64,000 nt of DNA from Flavobacterium luminosum (GCF_023635005.1 NZ_JAMLJM010000006.1:1-64000); one strand, 5' to 3'; shown: positions 23,800 through 35,335, numbered from the stretch's first letter. The notes: generated from the sequence alone by a model not told the origin. Program-made: numbers and translations.

Positions 23800-26329
23800 C
23801 AGATTTTTTTATGGTTACTTTAAGTTCTTGACTTTCAGTGTTTAAATCCATTTCTATGACGTCTCCTTCATGTATTTTTGAAGTAATGATTTCTTCAGCT
23901 AAAGCATCTTCAATATATTTTTGGATGGCTCTTTTTAGTGGACGTGCACCAAATTGTTTGTCGAAACCTTTCTCTGCAATAAAAGCTTTGGCTTCTTCTG
24001 ATAATTCTAAGGTATAGCCTAAATCTTTAATGCGAGCATACAATTTCTGTAATTCGATTTCAATAATAGCATTAATATCTTCTTTTTCTAATGCGTTGAA
24101 AACAATTACATCATCAATTCTGTTTAAGAACTCTGGGGCAAATGTTTTCTTTAAGGCATTTTCAATTACACCTTTAGCGTGTTCATCTGCTTGAGCTTGT
24201 TTTGCAGAGGTTCCAAAACCAACACCTTGACCAAAGTCTTTCAACTGACGAGCACCTACGTTAGAGGTCATAATAATGATTGTGTTTCTAAAATCAATTT
24301 TACGTCCCAAACTATCTGTTAAATAACCGTCATCTAAAACTTGAAGCATCATGTTGAAAACATCCGGATGTGCTTTCTCAATTTCGTCTAACAATACCAC
24401 ACAATAAGGTTTGCGACGTACTTTTTCGGTTAATTGACCTCCTTCTTCGTATCCTACATATCCTGGAGGCGCACCTACTAATCGAGAGATAGAGAATTTT
24501 TCCATGTATTCACTCATGTCGATTCGTACTAAAGCATCTTCAGAATCAAATAATTCTTTTGCAAGTACCTTGGCTAATTGAGTTTTACCAACACCCGTTG
24601 ATCCCAGAAATATAAATGAACCGATTGGTTTGTTAGGATCTTTTAATCCTGCACGGTTACGTTGTATCGCGCGAGCTATTTTTTGAACAGCGTCTTTTTG
24701 TCCAATTACCTTTTTTTCAAGTAGTTCAGGTAAATGAGCTAATTTGTTACTTTCAGTTTGTGCAATACGATTTACTGGTATTCCAGTCATCATAGAAACC
24801 ACATCGGCAACATTATCTTCAGTTACTTGAATACGATTATTTTTAGAATCTTCTTCCCATTGCTCTTGTGCGATTGCTAACTCTTTTTCTAGTCGTTTTT
24901 CATCGTCACGAAGTTTAGCTGCTTCCTCGTATTTTTGTCGTTTAACAACTGAATTTTTTAATTCGCGTACTTCTTCTAATTGACGTTCTAGATCAAGAAT
25001 TTGCTTAGGCACATCAATATTGGTAATGTGTACACGAGAACCAGCTTCATCCATAGCATCGATAGCTTTATCTGGTAAAAAGCGTTCTGACATGTATCTT
25101 TCCGTTAAGCGAACACAGGCTTCTACAGCTTCTGGAGTATATATAACATTGTGATGGTCTTCGTATTTTCCTTTGATATTATTCAATATTGTAATCGTTT
25201 CTTCAATTGAAGTTGGGTCAACAATTACTTTTTGGAAACGACGCTCTAAAGCTCCGTCTTTCTCTATATATTGGCGGTACTCATCTAAAGTCGTGGCACC
25301 AATACATTGGATTTCACCTCTAGCTAATGCAGGTTTAAACATATTAGACGCATCCAAAGATCCTGTTGCTCCTCCAGCGCCAACAATAGTATGAATTTCA
25401 TCTATGAAAAGAATAATGTCATCATTTTTTTCTAATTCGTTCATCACCGCTTTCATACGTTCTTCAAATTGACCGCGGTATTTTGTACCCGCTACCAATG
25501 AAGCTAAATCAAGCGTTACTACACGTTTATTGTATAAAATTCGCGATACTTTTTTCTGAATAATTCGTAGAGCAAGTCCTTCTGCAATGGCAGATTTACC
25601 CACACCAGGCTCACCAATGAGCAATGGATTGTTTTTCTTTCTTCGGCTTAAAATCTGAGAAACACGTTCAATTTCTTTTTCTCGACCTACTACAGGGTCT
25701 AATTTACCTTCTTCTGCCATTTCGGTCAAGTCACGACCAAAATTATCTAGAACTGGAGTTTTTGATTTTTTATTGGATTTGTTGGCAGGATTACTGAAAT
25801 TCCCTTCTCTGAAACTGTCATCTTGTCCTGAATCGTCTCCGTAAGACGACTCGTTTTTAGGAAAATTGTCTTGAAAATCTTCTTCGTTTGGCATCATAGT
25901 CAAATATTGTTCTTTAGCCGTATCGTAATCGATCTTTAGCTTGTTTAATAATTTTGTTGTAGGGTCATTTTCGTTACGTAAAATACACAATAACAAATGG
26001 CCTGTACTGATAGTGTTGCTTTGAAAGACTTTTGCTTCTAAAAAAGTGGTCTTTAAAGCACGTTCGGCTTGGCGGGTAAGATGTAGGTTTTTTTTATCGT
26101 TTCCAGCTAAAGGATTAGGGTTTGCGGGGCTCAAAATCTCTACTTTTCGGCGTAAATGATCTAAATCAACGGCTAAATTGTTGAGTATATTGATGGCAGT
26201 TCCGTTTCCGTCTCGTAAAATTCCGAGCATAAGATGTTCTGTACCAATAAAATCGTGGCCTAAACGCAAGGCTTCTTCTTTACTGTAACTAATAACATCT
26301 CTAACTCTTGGTGAAAAATTATCATCCAT
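23783..26329 (-). CDS. clpC: ATP-dependent Clp protease ATP-binding subunit ClpC
   Basis: Hexameric AAA+ unfoldase that feeds substrates to ClpP. 848 residues: N domain with two Clp_N repeats (1-145), an acidic/Ser linker (150-195), D1 with Walker A GEPGVGKS (239-246) and Walker B ILFIDE (306-311), a middle domain with the UVR motif ([21 protein letters not shown], ~463-483), and D2 with Walker A GSTGVGKT (576-583). The UVR motif and short middle domain distinguish ClpC from ClpB. Divergent from gyrA across a 259-bp gap. Confidence 0.96.
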   Translation of the reverse strand: MDDNFSPRVRDVISYSKEEALRLGHDFIGTEHLMLGILRDGNGTAINILNNLAVDLDHLRRKVEILSPANPNPLAGNDKKNLHLTRQAERALKTTFLEAKVFQSNTISTGHLLLCILRNENDPTTKLLNKLKIDYDTAKEQYLTMMPNEEDFQDNFPKNESSYGDDSGQDDSFREGNFSNPANKSNKKSKTPVLDNFGRDLTEMAEEGKLDPVVGREKEIERVSQILSRRKKNNPLLIGEPGVGKSAIAEGLALRIIQKKVSRILYNKRVVTLDLASLVAGTKYRGQFEERMKAVMNELEKNDDIILFIDEIHTIVGAGGATGSLDASNMFKPALARGEIQCIGATTLDEYRQYIEKDGALERRFQKVIVDPTSIEETITILNNIKGKYEDHHNVIYTPEAVEACVRLTERYMSERFLPDKAIDAMDEAGSRVHITNIDVPKQILDLERQLEEVRELKNSVVKRQKYEEAAKLRDDEKRLEKELAIAQEQWEEDSKNNRIQVTEDNVADVVSMMTGIPVNRIAQTESNKLAHLPELLEKKVIGQKDAVQKIARAIQRNRAGLKDPNKPIGSFIFLGSTGVGKTQLAKVLAKELFDSEDALVRIDMSEYMEKFSISRLVGAPPGYVGYEEGGQLTEKVRRKPYCVVLLDEIEKAHPDVFNMMLQVLDDGYLTDSLGRKIDFRNTIIIMTSNVGARQLKDFGQGVGFGTSAKQAQADEHAKGVIENALKKTFAPEFLNRIDDVIVFNALEKEDINAIIEIELQKLYARIKDLGYTLELSEEAKAFIAEKGFDKQFGARPLKRAIQKYIEDALAEEIITSKIHEGDVIEMDLNTESQELKVTIKKSEKPAN

Positions 26330-26588
26330 AACTTAAAAAGGATTTGAATGTAAATTTAATGATTTATGAAGGGAATTGCAAAAATTATTCCTTTCGTGCT
26401 TGTACTGACAGCTAATTGACAAAAAATAATTTTAAAACCAAACGTCTTCCCCTTGAATTTATTAAAAAAAAGTGGTTTTTATTGTTAATAAAAAGTTGAA
26501 ATAAGATGCTTTTAATGTTAGCTAAACAATCAGAAATATGTATATTAGCGCGTTTTACGAATAAAATAAATAAATAACATAAATACGT

Positions 26589-29126
26589 ATGTCTGAAGGA
26601 GAAAAGTTAATTCCAATTAACATTGAAGACGAAATGAAATCAGCTTACATCGATTATTCGATGTCGGTTATTGTATCGCGTGCGTTACCTGATGTGAGAG
26701 ATGGTTTGAAACCAGTACACCGTAGAGTATTGTTTGGTATGCACGAATTAGGGGTTTATTCTAACAGAGCTCATAAAAAATCTGCCAGAATCGTAGGGGA
26801 GGTTCTAGGTAAATATCACCCTCATGGAGATTCTTCTGTATACGATGCTATGGTACGTATGGCTCAAGATTGGAGTTTGCGTTATTTGATGGTAGATGGA
26901 CAGGGTAACTTTGGATCAGTAGATGGTGATAGCCCAGCGGCGATGCGTTATACTGAAGCGAGAATGAAAAAATTCTCTGAAGAAATGTTGGCTGATATCG
27001 AAAAAGAAACAGTTGACTTTCAGTTGAATTTTGATGATACTTTGGAAGAGCCAAAAGTAATGCCTACTAAAGTTCCTAACTTATTAGTAAACGGAGCTTC
27101 TGGTATTGCGGTAGGTATGGCAACAAACATGGCGCCACATAACCTTTCGGAAGTAGTTGATGGAACTTTAGCTTACATCGATAATAATGATATCGAAATA
27201 GATGAGTTAATCACTCATATTAAAGCGCCTGATTTTCCAACCGGTGGTGTGATCTATGGAATGGATGGTGTTCGTGAGGCTTTTAAAACAGGTCGTGGGC
27301 GAGTAGTTATTCGTGCAAAAGTTGGTTTTGAAGAAGTTGATGGAAGAGAAGCAATTATTGTAACAGAAATTCCTTACCAAGTTAATAAAGCTGAAATGAT
27401 TAAAAAAACAGCAGACTTGGTAAATGAAAAGAGAATTGAAGGAATTTCAACAATTCGTGACGAGTCCGATAGAAACGGTATGCGTATCGTTTACATATTA
27501 AAACGTGATGCTGTTCCTAACGTTGTTTTAAATACACTTTATAAATTTACACAACTTCAGTCTTCTTTCAGTGTTAATAATATTGCGCTAGTTAAAGGAA
27601 GACCACAAATGTTGAATCTGAAAGATTTGATTCATCATTTCGTAGAACACCGTCATGAAGTGGTGACACGTCGTGCTCAATTCGACTTGCGTAAAGCGGA
27701 AGAAAGAGCACATATTTTAGAAGGTTTGATCATAGCATCAGACAATATTGATGAAGTGATTGCTTTAATCCGTGCTTCGAAAGATGGAGAGGAAGCCAGA
27801 GCTAAATTAATAGAGCGTTTTAATTTGTCTGAAATTCAAGCACGTGCTATTGTTGAGATGCGTTTACGTCAGTTAACGGGTCTAGAACAAGATAAACTAC
27901 GTGCTGAATACGAAGAAATCATGAAAACGATCAACTATTTAAAAGAATTACTTGCCAGCAAAGAAATGCGTATGGATGTAATTAAAGAAGAGTTGAACGA
28001 AATAAAAGAGAAGTACGGTGATGAGCGTCGTTCTCAAATAGAATATTCAGGTGGCGATGTGAGCATTGAAGATTTAATTGCCGACGAACAAGTGGTTATT
28101 ACGATTTCTCATGCGGGTTATATTAAACGTACTCCACTTTCAGAATACAAAACACAGAATAGAGGAGGAGTAGGACAAAAATCGGCTGGAACTCGTGATC
28201 AAGATTTCTTAGAGCATATGTATGTGGCAACTAACCACCAATATATGTTGTTCTTTACACAAAAAGGAAAATGTTTCTGGATGCGCGTTTATGAAATTCC
28301 AGAAGGAAGCAAAACCGCCAAAGGTCGTGCAATTCAAAACCTTATTAATATAGAGCAAGATGATAAGGTAAAAGCATTTATATGTACTCAAGATCTTAAA
28401 GATCAAGAATATATTAACAATCATTACGTGATGATGGTAACTAAAGAAGGTCAAGTTAAAAAGACATCTTTAGAGCAGTATTCTCGACCAAGAACCAATG
28501 GTGTTGCTGCCATTACGATAAAAGAAGGTGATGAGTTATTAGAAGCCAAATTAACGACCGGAGAAAGCCATGTGTTGATTGCGGTGAAATCAGGTAAATT
28601 AGTACGATTCGAAGAAGGTAAAACTCGCCCAATGGGACGTACAGCTTCCGGAGTTCGCGGAATTACATTAGCAGATGAAAACGATGAAGTAATTGGTATG
28701 GTTTCTGTAGATGCAAAGGATATTAATGATTCTCAAATCTTAGTAGTGACCGAAAACGGTTATGGTAAGCGTACCAAATTAGTTGATGATGATGGTGAAG
28801 ATGTTTACCGCATTACTAATAGAGGAGGAAAGGGAGTTAAAACTTTAAACATCACAGAAAAAACTGGCTCACTTATTGCTATCAATAATGTAACCGATGA
28901 AGATGATTTGATGATTATCAATAAATCAGGATTGACTATTAGAATGAAAGTCTCTGATTTACGTGTGATGGGACGTGCTACTCAAGGAGTTCGTCTAATT
29001 AATATCAAAGGAAAAGATTCTATTGCCGCTGTTGCTAAAGTAATGCGTGAAGAAGAATCTGAAGAAAATGATGAAAACTTAACAGATTCTATTGAAGGTG
29101 AAACATCAATAGAATCTGATAACTAG
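26589..29126 (+). CDS. gyrA: DNA gyrase subunit A
   Basis: Breakage-rejoining subunit of gyrase. 845 residues with the catalytic tyrosine Y121 in AMRYTEAR and a C-terminal beta-pinwheel carrying a GyrA-box-like NRGGKG. At the quinolone-resistance positions the sequence reads HGDSSVYD, so the equivalents of E. coli S83 and D87 are Ser82 and Asp86, i.e. unaltered. The tail is acidic. The TPR gene follows after 25 bp in the same direction, probably as an operon. Confidence 0.97.
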   Translation: MSEGEKLIPINIEDEMKSAYIDYSMSVIVSRALPDVRDGLKPVHRRVLFGMHELGVYSNRAHKKSARIVGEVLGKYHPHGDSSVYDAMVRMAQDWSLRYLMVDGQGNFGSVDGDSPAAMRYTEARMKKFSEEMLADIEKETVDFQLNFDDTLEEPKVMPTKVPNLLVNGASGIAVGMATNMAPHNLSEVVDGTLAYIDNNDIEIDELITHIKAPDFPTGGVIYGMDGVREAFKTGRGRVVIRAKVGFEEVDGREAIIVTEIPYQVNKAEMIKKTADLVNEKRIEGISTIRDESDRNGMRIVYILKRDAVPNVVLNTLYKFTQLQSSFSVNNIALVKGRPQMLNLKDLIHHFVEHRHEVVTRRAQFDLRKAEERAHILEGLIIASDNIDEVIALIRASKDGEEARAKLIERFNLSEIQARAIVEMRLRQLTGLEQDKLRAEYEEIMKTINYLKELLASKEMRMDVIKEELNEIKEKYGDERRSQIEYSGGDVSIEDLIADEQVVITISHAGYIKRTPLSEYKTQNRGGVGQKSAGTRDQDFLEHMYVATNHQYMLFFTQKGKCFWMRVYEIPEGSKTAKGRAIQNLINIEQDDKVKAFICTQDLKDQEYINNHYVMMVTKEGQVKKTSLEQYSRPRTNGVAAITIKEGDELLEAKLTTGESHVLIAVKSGKLVRFEEGKTRPMGRTASGVRGITLADENDEVIGMVSVDAKDINDSQILVVTENGYGKRTKLVDDDGEDVYRITNRGGKGVKTLNITEKTGSLIAINNVTDEDDLMIINKSGLTIRMKVSDLRVMGRATQGVRLINIKGKDSIAAVAKVMREEESEENDENLTDSIEGETSIESDN

Positions 29127-29151
29127 AATTATATAATTTAAAAATTGAAAA

Positions 29152-30429
29152 ATGAAAATTAAAAATTTAGCAATTGCTACCGCTTTAATGGCTTCTGTGG
29201 CATCATTTGCTCAAAAAGATCAGTTAAAAGCTGCCGAAAAATCTTTAAAATCTGGTAATCCAGCTGAAGCTAAAGAAATTTTGACAGGGATCGAAAATAT
29301 GATTGTTAATGCTGAAGAAACTCAAAAAGCGCAGTATTATTTTATTTTAGGAAGTGCTAATCTAGAATTGGCTAAAAAGAAAACAGAAGAAGATAAAAAT
29401 TTATCAAATGCAGCCAATGCTTATCTTAAATCGATAGAAATCGAAAATAATATTGGTAAAGCTAAATACACTGCTCAAGCTGAAACATCATTAAAAGAAG
29501 TTAAAGGTTTGCTAACTAACAGTGCTGTGGCTGATAACAATGCAAAGAAATTTAAAGAGAGTGCATTAAAATTGCATGAAGTGTATAACATCGATAAAAA
29601 AGATACTATCATGTTATATTATGCGGCTTCAAATGCTATCAATGCTCAAGATTATGATTTAGCTTTGAATTATTATCAAAAATTAAAAGCTATAAATTAT
29701 TCTGGTAAAGCAACTAACTACATGGCTAAAAATAAAGCGAGTGGGCAAGAAGAAACTTTTGCTTCTGCAAAGGAACGTGATTTATCAGTGAAATTAGGTA
29801 CTCACGAAAGCCCAAGAGTAGAGCAAGTGCCGTCAAAAAGAGGAGAAATCGCTAAGAATATTTCTTTAATTTTAATTGAAAAAGGAGATGTTCCGGCAGC
29901 TAAAAAAGCTGTGGCTGAAGCAAGAAAAGCAAACCCAGAAGATATTTCATTAATCCTTTCTGAAGCGGATTTATATCTTAAAACTAAAGATTATGAAATG
30001 TATAAAAAACTAGTATCTGAGGTTTTGATTAAAGATCCTAATAATGCTGACTTGTATTATAATTTAGGTGTAATCAGTTCACAGTCTGGAGACAAGCAAG
30101 CTAAAATCGATGCAGAAGGTTATTACTTAAAAGCCATTCAAATTGATCCTCAATATAAAAATGCTTATATGAATTTAGCAGTTTTAAAACTTGATGGAGA
30201 GAAAGAAATCATCGATGCTATGAATAAATTAGGAACTTCAGACGCTGATAACAAAAAATACGAAGCGTTGAAAGCAAAAAGAACAGCTATGTATAAAGCG
30301 GCTATTCCTTATTTAGAAAAAGCGTATGATTTATTTGCTGGTGATAAAGACATTAAACAAACTTTATTAAATATGTATTATGCTTTAGATATGAGTGATA
30401 AAGCAAAAGCATTAAAAGCGAAAAACTAA
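29152..30429 (+). CDS. Exported TPR-repeat protein
   Basis: 425 residues: a signal peptide (MKIKNLAIATALMASVASFA) and then alpha-helical tetratricopeptide-like repeats, clearest around ADLYYNLGVISSQSGDKQAK and NAYMNLAVLKLD, with Lys/Ala-rich spacing. TPR proteins act as scaffolds; the partner is unknown. It follows gyrA closely and ends at a strong bidirectional terminator. The gyrA-TPR arrangement is one I recall as common in Flavobacteriaceae. Confidence 0.88.
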   Translation: MKIKNLAIATALMASVASFAQKDQLKAAEKSLKSGNPAEAKEILTGIENMIVNAEETQKAQYYFILGSANLELAKKKTEEDKNLSNAANAYLKSIEIENNIGKAKYTAQAETSLKEVKGLLTNSAVADNNAKKFKESALKLHEVYNIDKKDTIMLYYAASNAINAQDYDLALNYYQKLKAINYSGKATNYMAKNKASGQEETFASAKERDLSVKLGTHESPRVEQVPSKRGEIAKNISLILIEKGDVPAAKKAVAEARKANPEDISLILSEADLYLKTKDYEMYKKLVSEVLIKDPNNADLYYNLGVISSQSGDKQAKIDAEGYYLKAIQIDPQYKNAYMNLAVLKLDGEKEIIDAMNKLGTSDADNKKYEALKAKRTAMYKAAIPYLEKAYDLFAGDKDIKQTLLNMYYALDMSDKAKALKAKN

Positions 30430-30453
30430 ATAGAAATTCGAATTTCTACAAAC

Positions 30454-30487
30454 AAAAAAACCTCCAATTAATATTGGAGGTTTTTTT
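30454..30487. terminator. Bidirectional terminator, TPR gene / alanine dehydrogenase
   Basis: AAAAAAACCTCCAAT-TAAT-ATTGGAGGTTTTTTT, a 15-bp perfect stem between convergent genes. Confidence 0.85.
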
Positions 30488-30489
30488 AT

Positions 30490-31683
30490 TTAGAACACTA
30501 TTAAGTTAATGTCACTGTGAGTCAAATCAAACCATTCGCCAATGGTTTTGTTGGTTAAAATACCGTGATAAAAATACACTCCATTTTTTAATCCAGCATC
30601 ACAACGAATGGCTCTTTCAATCCCACCATCATCAGCAATTTGTAGTAAATAAGGAGTGATAATATTACTAATGGATAGAGAAGCGGTTTTTGAGTATCGG
30701 GAAGGAATGTTTGGAACACAATAATGAATCACTCCATGCTTGATATACGTTGGATTTTCATGCGTAGTGACTTCGGAAGTTTCAAAACAACCGCCCGTGT
30801 CTATGCTAACATCTACAATCACGGCTCCCTTTTTCATGTTTTCCACCATTGTTTCGGTAACCACAATTGGAGTTCTGTGTTTTCCTCTCATAGCACCAAT
30901 AGCAACATCACAACGGCGAAGAGATTTCATTAACGTTTTTTGTTGTACTGTAGAAGTGAAGATCGGTTGCTTTAAGTTATTTTGTAAACGACGTAACTTA
31001 GTAATTGAATTATCAAAGACTTTCACAGAAGCTCCAAGACCTAAAGCCGTTCTCACAGCATATTCTGCAACGGTTCCAGCTCCTAAGATAACTACTTCTG
31101 TAGGACGAACACCAGTTATGTTTCCAAATAACAATCCGTTTCCTCCTTTTTCACAAGTCATTAATTCAGAAGCAATTAAAACAGAAGCAGTTCCAGCAAT
31201 TTCACTTAATGATTTTACTGCTGGGAACGAATTATCGTCATCTTGAATGTATTCAAAAGCTAGAGCAGTTAATTTTTTCTTTTTTAAAGCTTCAAAATAT
31301 TCTTTCTTTCTAGTTTTAATTTGCAAAGCAGAAATGATAATCGTTTCAGGTTTAATCATTTCAATTTCAGCTAACGTTGGTGGTTCAACCTTTAAAATGA
31401 TTGGACAATTGAAGACTTTTTGCGTATCGTTGGTAATTTCAGCACCAGCATCATTATAATCTTTGTCGGAATAACTAGCATTAATTCCTGCATTTGATTC
31501 TATAAGTACTCTGTGACCATGGGCAACAAGAGAATTTACAGCGTCTGGAGTCAAACAGATTCTTTTTTCCTGATAAGAGGTTTCTTTGGGAATGCCAATA
31601 AAGAGCTCACTTTTGTGTTTCGCGATTTCTAATTTTTCCTCTTGCGGAAGTAATTCTTGTTTGCTGAAAGGAGTAATGGCCAT
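30490..31683 (-). CDS. ald: Alanine dehydrogenase
   Basis: NAD-dependent interconversion of alanine with pyruvate and ammonia. 397 residues in the AlaDh/PNT fold: N-terminal GIPKETSYQEKRICLTPDAV, the dinucleotide motif GAGTVAEYA, and IVDVSIDTGGCFETSEVTTH close to the active site. Bacteroidota alanine dehydrogenases carry an N-terminal extension of about 30 residues, as here (it begins MAITPFSKQELLPQEEKLEI). Transhydrogenase alpha subunits share the fold, but no beta-subunit gene is nearby. Confidence 0.88.
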   Translation of the reverse strand: MAITPFSKQELLPQEEKLEIAKHKSELFIGIPKETSYQEKRICLTPDAVNSLVAHGHRVLIESNAGINASYSDKDYNDAGAEITNDTQKVFNCPIILKVEPPTLAEIEMIKPETIIISALQIKTRKKEYFEALKKKKLTALAFEYIQDDDNSFPAVKSLSEIAGTASVLIASELMTCEKGGNGLLFGNITGVRPTEVVILGAGTVAEYAVRTALGLGASVKVFDNSITKLRRLQNNLKQPIFTSTVQQKTLMKSLRRCDVAIGAMRGKHRTPIVVTETMVENMKKGAVIVDVSIDTGGCFETSEVTTHENPTYIKHGVIHYCVPNIPSRYSKTASLSISNIITPYLLQIADDGGIERAIRCDAGLKNGVYFYHGILTNKTIGEWFDLTHSDINLIVF

Positions 31684-31724
31684 ACGACAGGTTATATTTT
31701 GGACAAATTACGAAAAATATACAA

Positions 31725-32132
31725 TTAGACCAACTCTAACAATCTATTTCCGTTCTCTAAAAGAGTAATAGTAATGACTGAATGATTTTCAGGGATTAGA
31801 TCCGGTATTTTTTCTGCCCATTCAATAAAACACCAATGCCCTGAGTACAAATATTCATCGAAGCCTATATCAAGGGCTTCTGTTTGATTTTTTAACCGAT
31901 AAACATCAAAATGATAAATAATTTGATTGTCAGTGCTTTTATATTCATTAACTAAACTAAAAGTAGGACTGCTGGTCGGATTTTCAACTCCTAAGTTACG
32001 GCATAAGGCCTTTATTAAAGTAGTCTTGCCAGTTCCCATTTCACCATGGAACAAAATGACTTTTTCCGGATTAGATTCAATAATTTCTTTGGCTACCTGA
32101 TTGATTTGATCAAGAGAATATTCTACTTTCAT
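31725..32132 (-). CDS. tsaE: tRNA t6A biosynthesis ATPase TsaE
   Basis: Small P-loop ATPase of the TsaBDE complex making N6-threonylcarbamoyladenosine at tRNA position 37. From the chosen ATG it has 135 residues, with Walker A GEMGTGKT (30-37), the PTSPTFSLVNEY block and HFDVYRL. The frame extends to 32171, but a -7 element overlaps that extension, so MKVEYSLDQI is taken as the start. Its partner tsaD is 22 kb away in the same window. Confidence 0.93.
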   Translation of the reverse strand: MKVEYSLDQINQVAKEIIESNPEKVILFHGEMGTGKTTLIKALCRNLGVENPTSSPTFSLVNEYKSTDNQIIYHFDVYRLKNQTEALDIGFDEYLYSGHWCFIEWAEKIPDLIPENHSVITITLLENGNRLLELV

Positions 32133-32168
32133 GTATAGTTTTGGTTGTAAAGGATAATAAATCGCAAA

Positions 32169-32176
32169 CAAATTTA
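32169..32176 (-). promoter_or_regulatory. -7 element (TAAATTTG) of tsaE
   Basis: TAnnTTTG match on the minus strand, 36 nt upstream of the chosen tsaE ATG and on top of the alternative upstream start. Confidence 0.45.
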
Positions 32177-32263
32177 ATAAAAAATAGAAGAAATGATTTT
32201 AGAAAAATCACTCTTAGCAAGCTTATAGGTTTGTGATAAATTATCCTTAAATCTATTGTGTAA

Positions 32264-33814
32264 TTATTTTTTTGGAGTGAAAACTAAAAAAGGAATGATC
32301 ATTTCTTCCAAAGATATTCCACCATGTTGATAGGTGTTTCTGTAATAACTTGCGTAATGATTATAATTATTAATGTAGGCAAGAAAATGATCATTTTTAG
32401 CAAAAATATAAGAACTGGTCATATTGACTATGGGAAGACCTATTTTTTTGGGGTCTTTCACAGCATAGACATCTTTTTGTTCGAAAGTAAGACTTCTTCC
32501 GGTTTTATAACGTAAATTCAAACTAGTGTTCTTGTCGCCAATCACCTGAGATGGGTTTTTAACATTAATTGTACCGTGATCAGTGGTTAAAATTAATTTA
32601 AAACCTAATTTTTGTGCCTGTTGAATAATTTCCAACAAAGGAGAGTTTTTAAACCAGCTTAACGTAAGGGAACGGTATGCTTTGTCATCGGAAGCAAGTT
32701 CTTTAACCACATCCATATCCGTTTTAGCGTGGGAAAGCATATCTACGAAATTGTAGACAACTGCCACTAATTTTTTTTCTTTTAGAATTTTAAAATTTTC
32801 GGCTAGTTTTTTTCCATTGGCAAAATTAGTAATCTTGAAATATTCGTGAGGAATGTCTAAACGAAGTCTTTTTAATTGTGCCGATAGGAATTCGGCTTCG
32901 TATAAATTTTTTCCTCCTTCATCTACATCGTTTTTCCAGTATTCGGGATGCTGTTTTTCCATTTCAAGCGGTAGAAGTCCAGAAAATAAAGCGTTTCTAG
33001 CATATTGTGTTGCTGTGGGTAAAATAGCGTAGTATGGTGTTTCCGATTCTAATTTGTAATGATTACTCAAAACACTTTCAAAGGCCTTCCATTGATCATA
33101 GCGAAGATTATCAATGACCACAAATAAGACGTTTTCTTCTTTGCGTAATTCCGGAACAACTAGTTTTTTGAAGACTTCATGAGATTGAATTGGTTTTTCG
33201 GCATTAGATTCGAACCAATCTTCATAATTTTTCTCAATAAATTTTCCAAATTGTGAATTGGCTTCTGTTTTTTGTGATTCTAAAATTTGGAACATATTTT
33301 GATCGTCAATGTTCTCTAATTCCAGCTCCCAGAATAACAAACGCTTATAAAATTCAATCCATTCTTCGTGCGAATTCACCATCGACATATCCATGGCAAT
33401 TTTTCTGAATTCTTTTTGGTAATCTAAAGTCGTTTTTTCTGAAATTAACCGTGAATGGTCTAAATTTTTCTTTAAACTCAATAAAATCTGATTCGGATTC
33501 ACAGGTTTAATCAAATAATCTGCAATTTTTGAACCAATGGCTTCCTCCATGATATACTCTTCTTCACTTTTGGTAATCATGATAACCGGTACGGAAGACT
33601 TTTTTTCTTTGATTTCTGCTAAAGTTTCTAATCCAGACATCCCCGGCATATTTTCATCAAGAAAAACAATATCGAAATTTTGTTCCTGAAATAAATCTAC
33701 TGCATCACGTCCGTTATTACATGTTGTAACATGATAGTTTTTCTTTTCAAGAAATAATATATGTGGCTTTAATAAATCGATTTCGTCATCGACCCAAAGA
33801 ATTTTAATACTCAT
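32264..33814 (-). CDS. porX: PorX, response regulator with alkaline-phosphatase-superfamily (PglZ) domain
   Basis: Two-component output protein that controls type IX secretion and gliding genes in Bacteroidota, activated by the PorY kinase and acting with the ECF factor SigP in Porphyromonas. 516 residues: a receiver domain with phospho-acceptor D53 in FLDENMPGMSG, D9/D10 and K103, a helical linker (~125-200), then a PglZ-type phosphatase domain with VVIDNLRYDQW and LTTDHGTINV providing metal ligands. In Porphyromonas this domain has been shown to cleave oligonucleotides. The architecture is complete. No other T9SS gene is nearby; the kinase is typically unlinked. Confidence 0.93.
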   Translation of the reverse strand: MSIKILWVDDEIDLLKPHILFLEKKNYHVTTCNNGRDAVDLFQEQNFDIVFLDENMPGMSGLETLAEIKEKKSSVPVIMITKSEEEYIMEEAIGSKIADYLIKPVNPNQILLSLKKNLDHSRLISEKTTLDYQKEFRKIAMDMSMVNSHEEWIEFYKRLLFWELELENIDDQNMFQILESQKTEANSQFGKFIEKNYEDWFESNAEKPIQSHEVFKKLVVPELRKEENVLFVVIDNLRYDQWKAFESVLSNHYKLESETPYYAILPTATQYARNALFSGLLPLEMEKQHPEYWKNDVDEGGKNLYEAEFLSAQLKRLRLDIPHEYFKITNFANGKKLAENFKILKEKKLVAVVYNFVDMLSHAKTDMDVVKELASDDKAYRSLTLSWFKNSPLLEIIQQAQKLGFKLILTTDHGTINVKNPSQVIGDKNTSLNLRYKTGRSLTFEQKDVYAVKDPKKIGLPIVNMTSSYIFAKNDHFLAYINNYNHYASYYRNTYQHGGISLEEMIIPFLVFTPKK

Positions 33815-34072
33815 AATAGTTTTAATTACTGCTGCAATTTACTATTTATTAAACATCACATTCATAAAATTATTATAAATTCAGGTGATTTTTTAAAAGT
33901 TAAAAATTAAAAGGATGATCGATAAATCCATGTAAAATCAGTTCTAATAGCCTATTTGTTCTTCTTACATTTTATAATACTTAAGGAATAAGACCAAGAT
34001 ACTTTGTATTTTGCAATTTTCAGTTAAGATGAAAAAAAACAAAGAGGTAGAGTTAAAACTGACAGGTTTTTT

Positions 34073-34080
34073 TATCTTTG
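34073..34080 (+). promoter_or_regulatory. -7 element (TATCTTTG) of the HD-lpx operon
   Basis: Exact TAnnTTTG match, 19 nt upstream of the GTG start of the HD-domain gene, giving a leader of about 14 nt. Confidence 0.5.
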
Positions 34081-34099
34081 TTAGCCTAAATTCAATTTT

Positions 34100-35335
34100 G
34101 TGAGTGATACAAACAAACTGAAGATTTTCAATGATCCTATATATGGTTTTATAACCATTCCAAATCCTTTTATTTACGATTTAATACAGCATCCCTATTT
34201 TCAGCGTTTACGCAGGATTTCTCAAATGGGATTATCGTCCTTGGTATATCCCGGTGCCAATCATACGCGTTTTCATCATGCTTTAGGGTGTTTGCATATC
34301 ATGCAGAAAGCGGTTGGAGTGCTAAGATTTAAAAATGTCTCCATTTCAGAAGAAGAGGAAAACGCCTTATACATTGCCATTTTATTGCATGACATCGGAC
34401 ATGGACCTTTTTCGCATGCCATGGAACACAGTATAGTAGAAGATGTACATCATGAGGAAATTTCCTTATTATTCATGCACAAACTAAACCGTGAATTTGA
34501 TGGAAAATTAACCTTAGCTATTAAGATTTTTAAAGGAGAATACCATCGAAAATTTATGTTACAATTGGTTTCCAGTCAATTAGATATGGATAGAATGGAT
34601 TATCTTAAGCGAGATAGTTTTTATTCAGGTGTGGAAGAAGGAAAGATTAATTCAGATCGATTGATTCAGATGATGAATGTAGTTGACGATGTTTTGGTCA
34701 TAGAAGAAAAAGGAATTTATTCGGTTGAAAAATTTTTAATGGCCAGAAGACTAATGTATTGGCAGGTTTATTTGCATAAAACAAGTCTTGTGGCGGAAGA
34801 AATTCTAACAAGAATTTTGAAAAGAGCTAAAGAATTATTTCAGAAAGGCGTAGCCATAGACTGTAGTAAACCATTATATTTTTTCATTGAAAATAAAATA
34901 GCTTTACAGGATTTTGATGATGTAACGCTAGACAAGTTTGCTCAATTGGATGATACGGATGTGTTGGGGGCTATTAAGAATTGGCAATTTCATAAGGATT
35001 ACACATTATCTGAATTAAGTCGAATGATTATCAATAGAGATTTATTGAAAATTAAAATGAGTGATGAGAAATTTTCTGTAGAAGAAGTCTCTAAATTAGT
35101 AGAAGAACACGCTGATAAATATAAAATAGGTTTAAACGAATCAAAATATTTTGTTTTCAAAGGTAAAATTAAAAATCAGGCTTATAGCAAGATTGCAGAA
35201 CCCATTCGAATTTTACAAAAAGATGGTGAATTAGAAGATGTTGCAATTTTATCCGATCAATTATCGTTGAAAGCATTATCAAAGCATGTAACAAAGTATT
35301 TTTTGTGTTTTCCAAAACAACTCAATAAAAGTTAA
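34100..35335 (+). CDS. HD-domain phosphohydrolase, dGTPase-like
   Basis: 411 residues. The HD superfamily metal site is visible as H59/H60 (TRFHHALG), H97-D98 (LLHDIGHGPFSHAME) and a later Asp in SQLDMDRMDYLKRD. This is the SAMHD1/YdhJ-like branch of dNTP hydrolases; the natural substrate is not known. The start is GTG: no upstream in-frame ATG fits, and SDTNKLKIFNDPIYGFI is the usual beginning. It heads the lipid A gene cluster, 33 bp before lpxD. Confidence 0.85.
   Translation: MSDTNKLKIFNDPIYGFITIPNPFIYDLIQHPYFQRLRRISQMGLSSLVYPGANHTRFHHALGCLHIMQKAVGVLRFKNVSISEEEENALYIAILLHDIGHGPFSHAMEHSIVEDVHHEEISLLFMHKLNREFDGKLTLAIKIFKGEYHRKFMLQLVSSQLDMDRMDYLKRDSFYSGVEEGKINSDRLIQMMNVVDDVLVIEEKGIYSVEKFLMARRLMYWQVYLHKTSLVAEEILTRILKRAKELFQKGVAIDCSKPLYFFIENKIALQDFDDVTLDKFAQLDDTDVLGAIKNWQFHKDYTLSELSRMIINRDLLKIKMSDEKFSVEEVSKLVEEHADKYKIGLNESKYFVFKGKIKNQAYSKIAEPIRILQKDGELEDVAILSDQLSLKALSKHVTKYFLCFPKQLNKS

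Noticed and set aside
26589..29126. Quinolone-resistance substitutions in GyrA
   Set aside because: The two key positions are Ser82 and Asp86, the unaltered residues.
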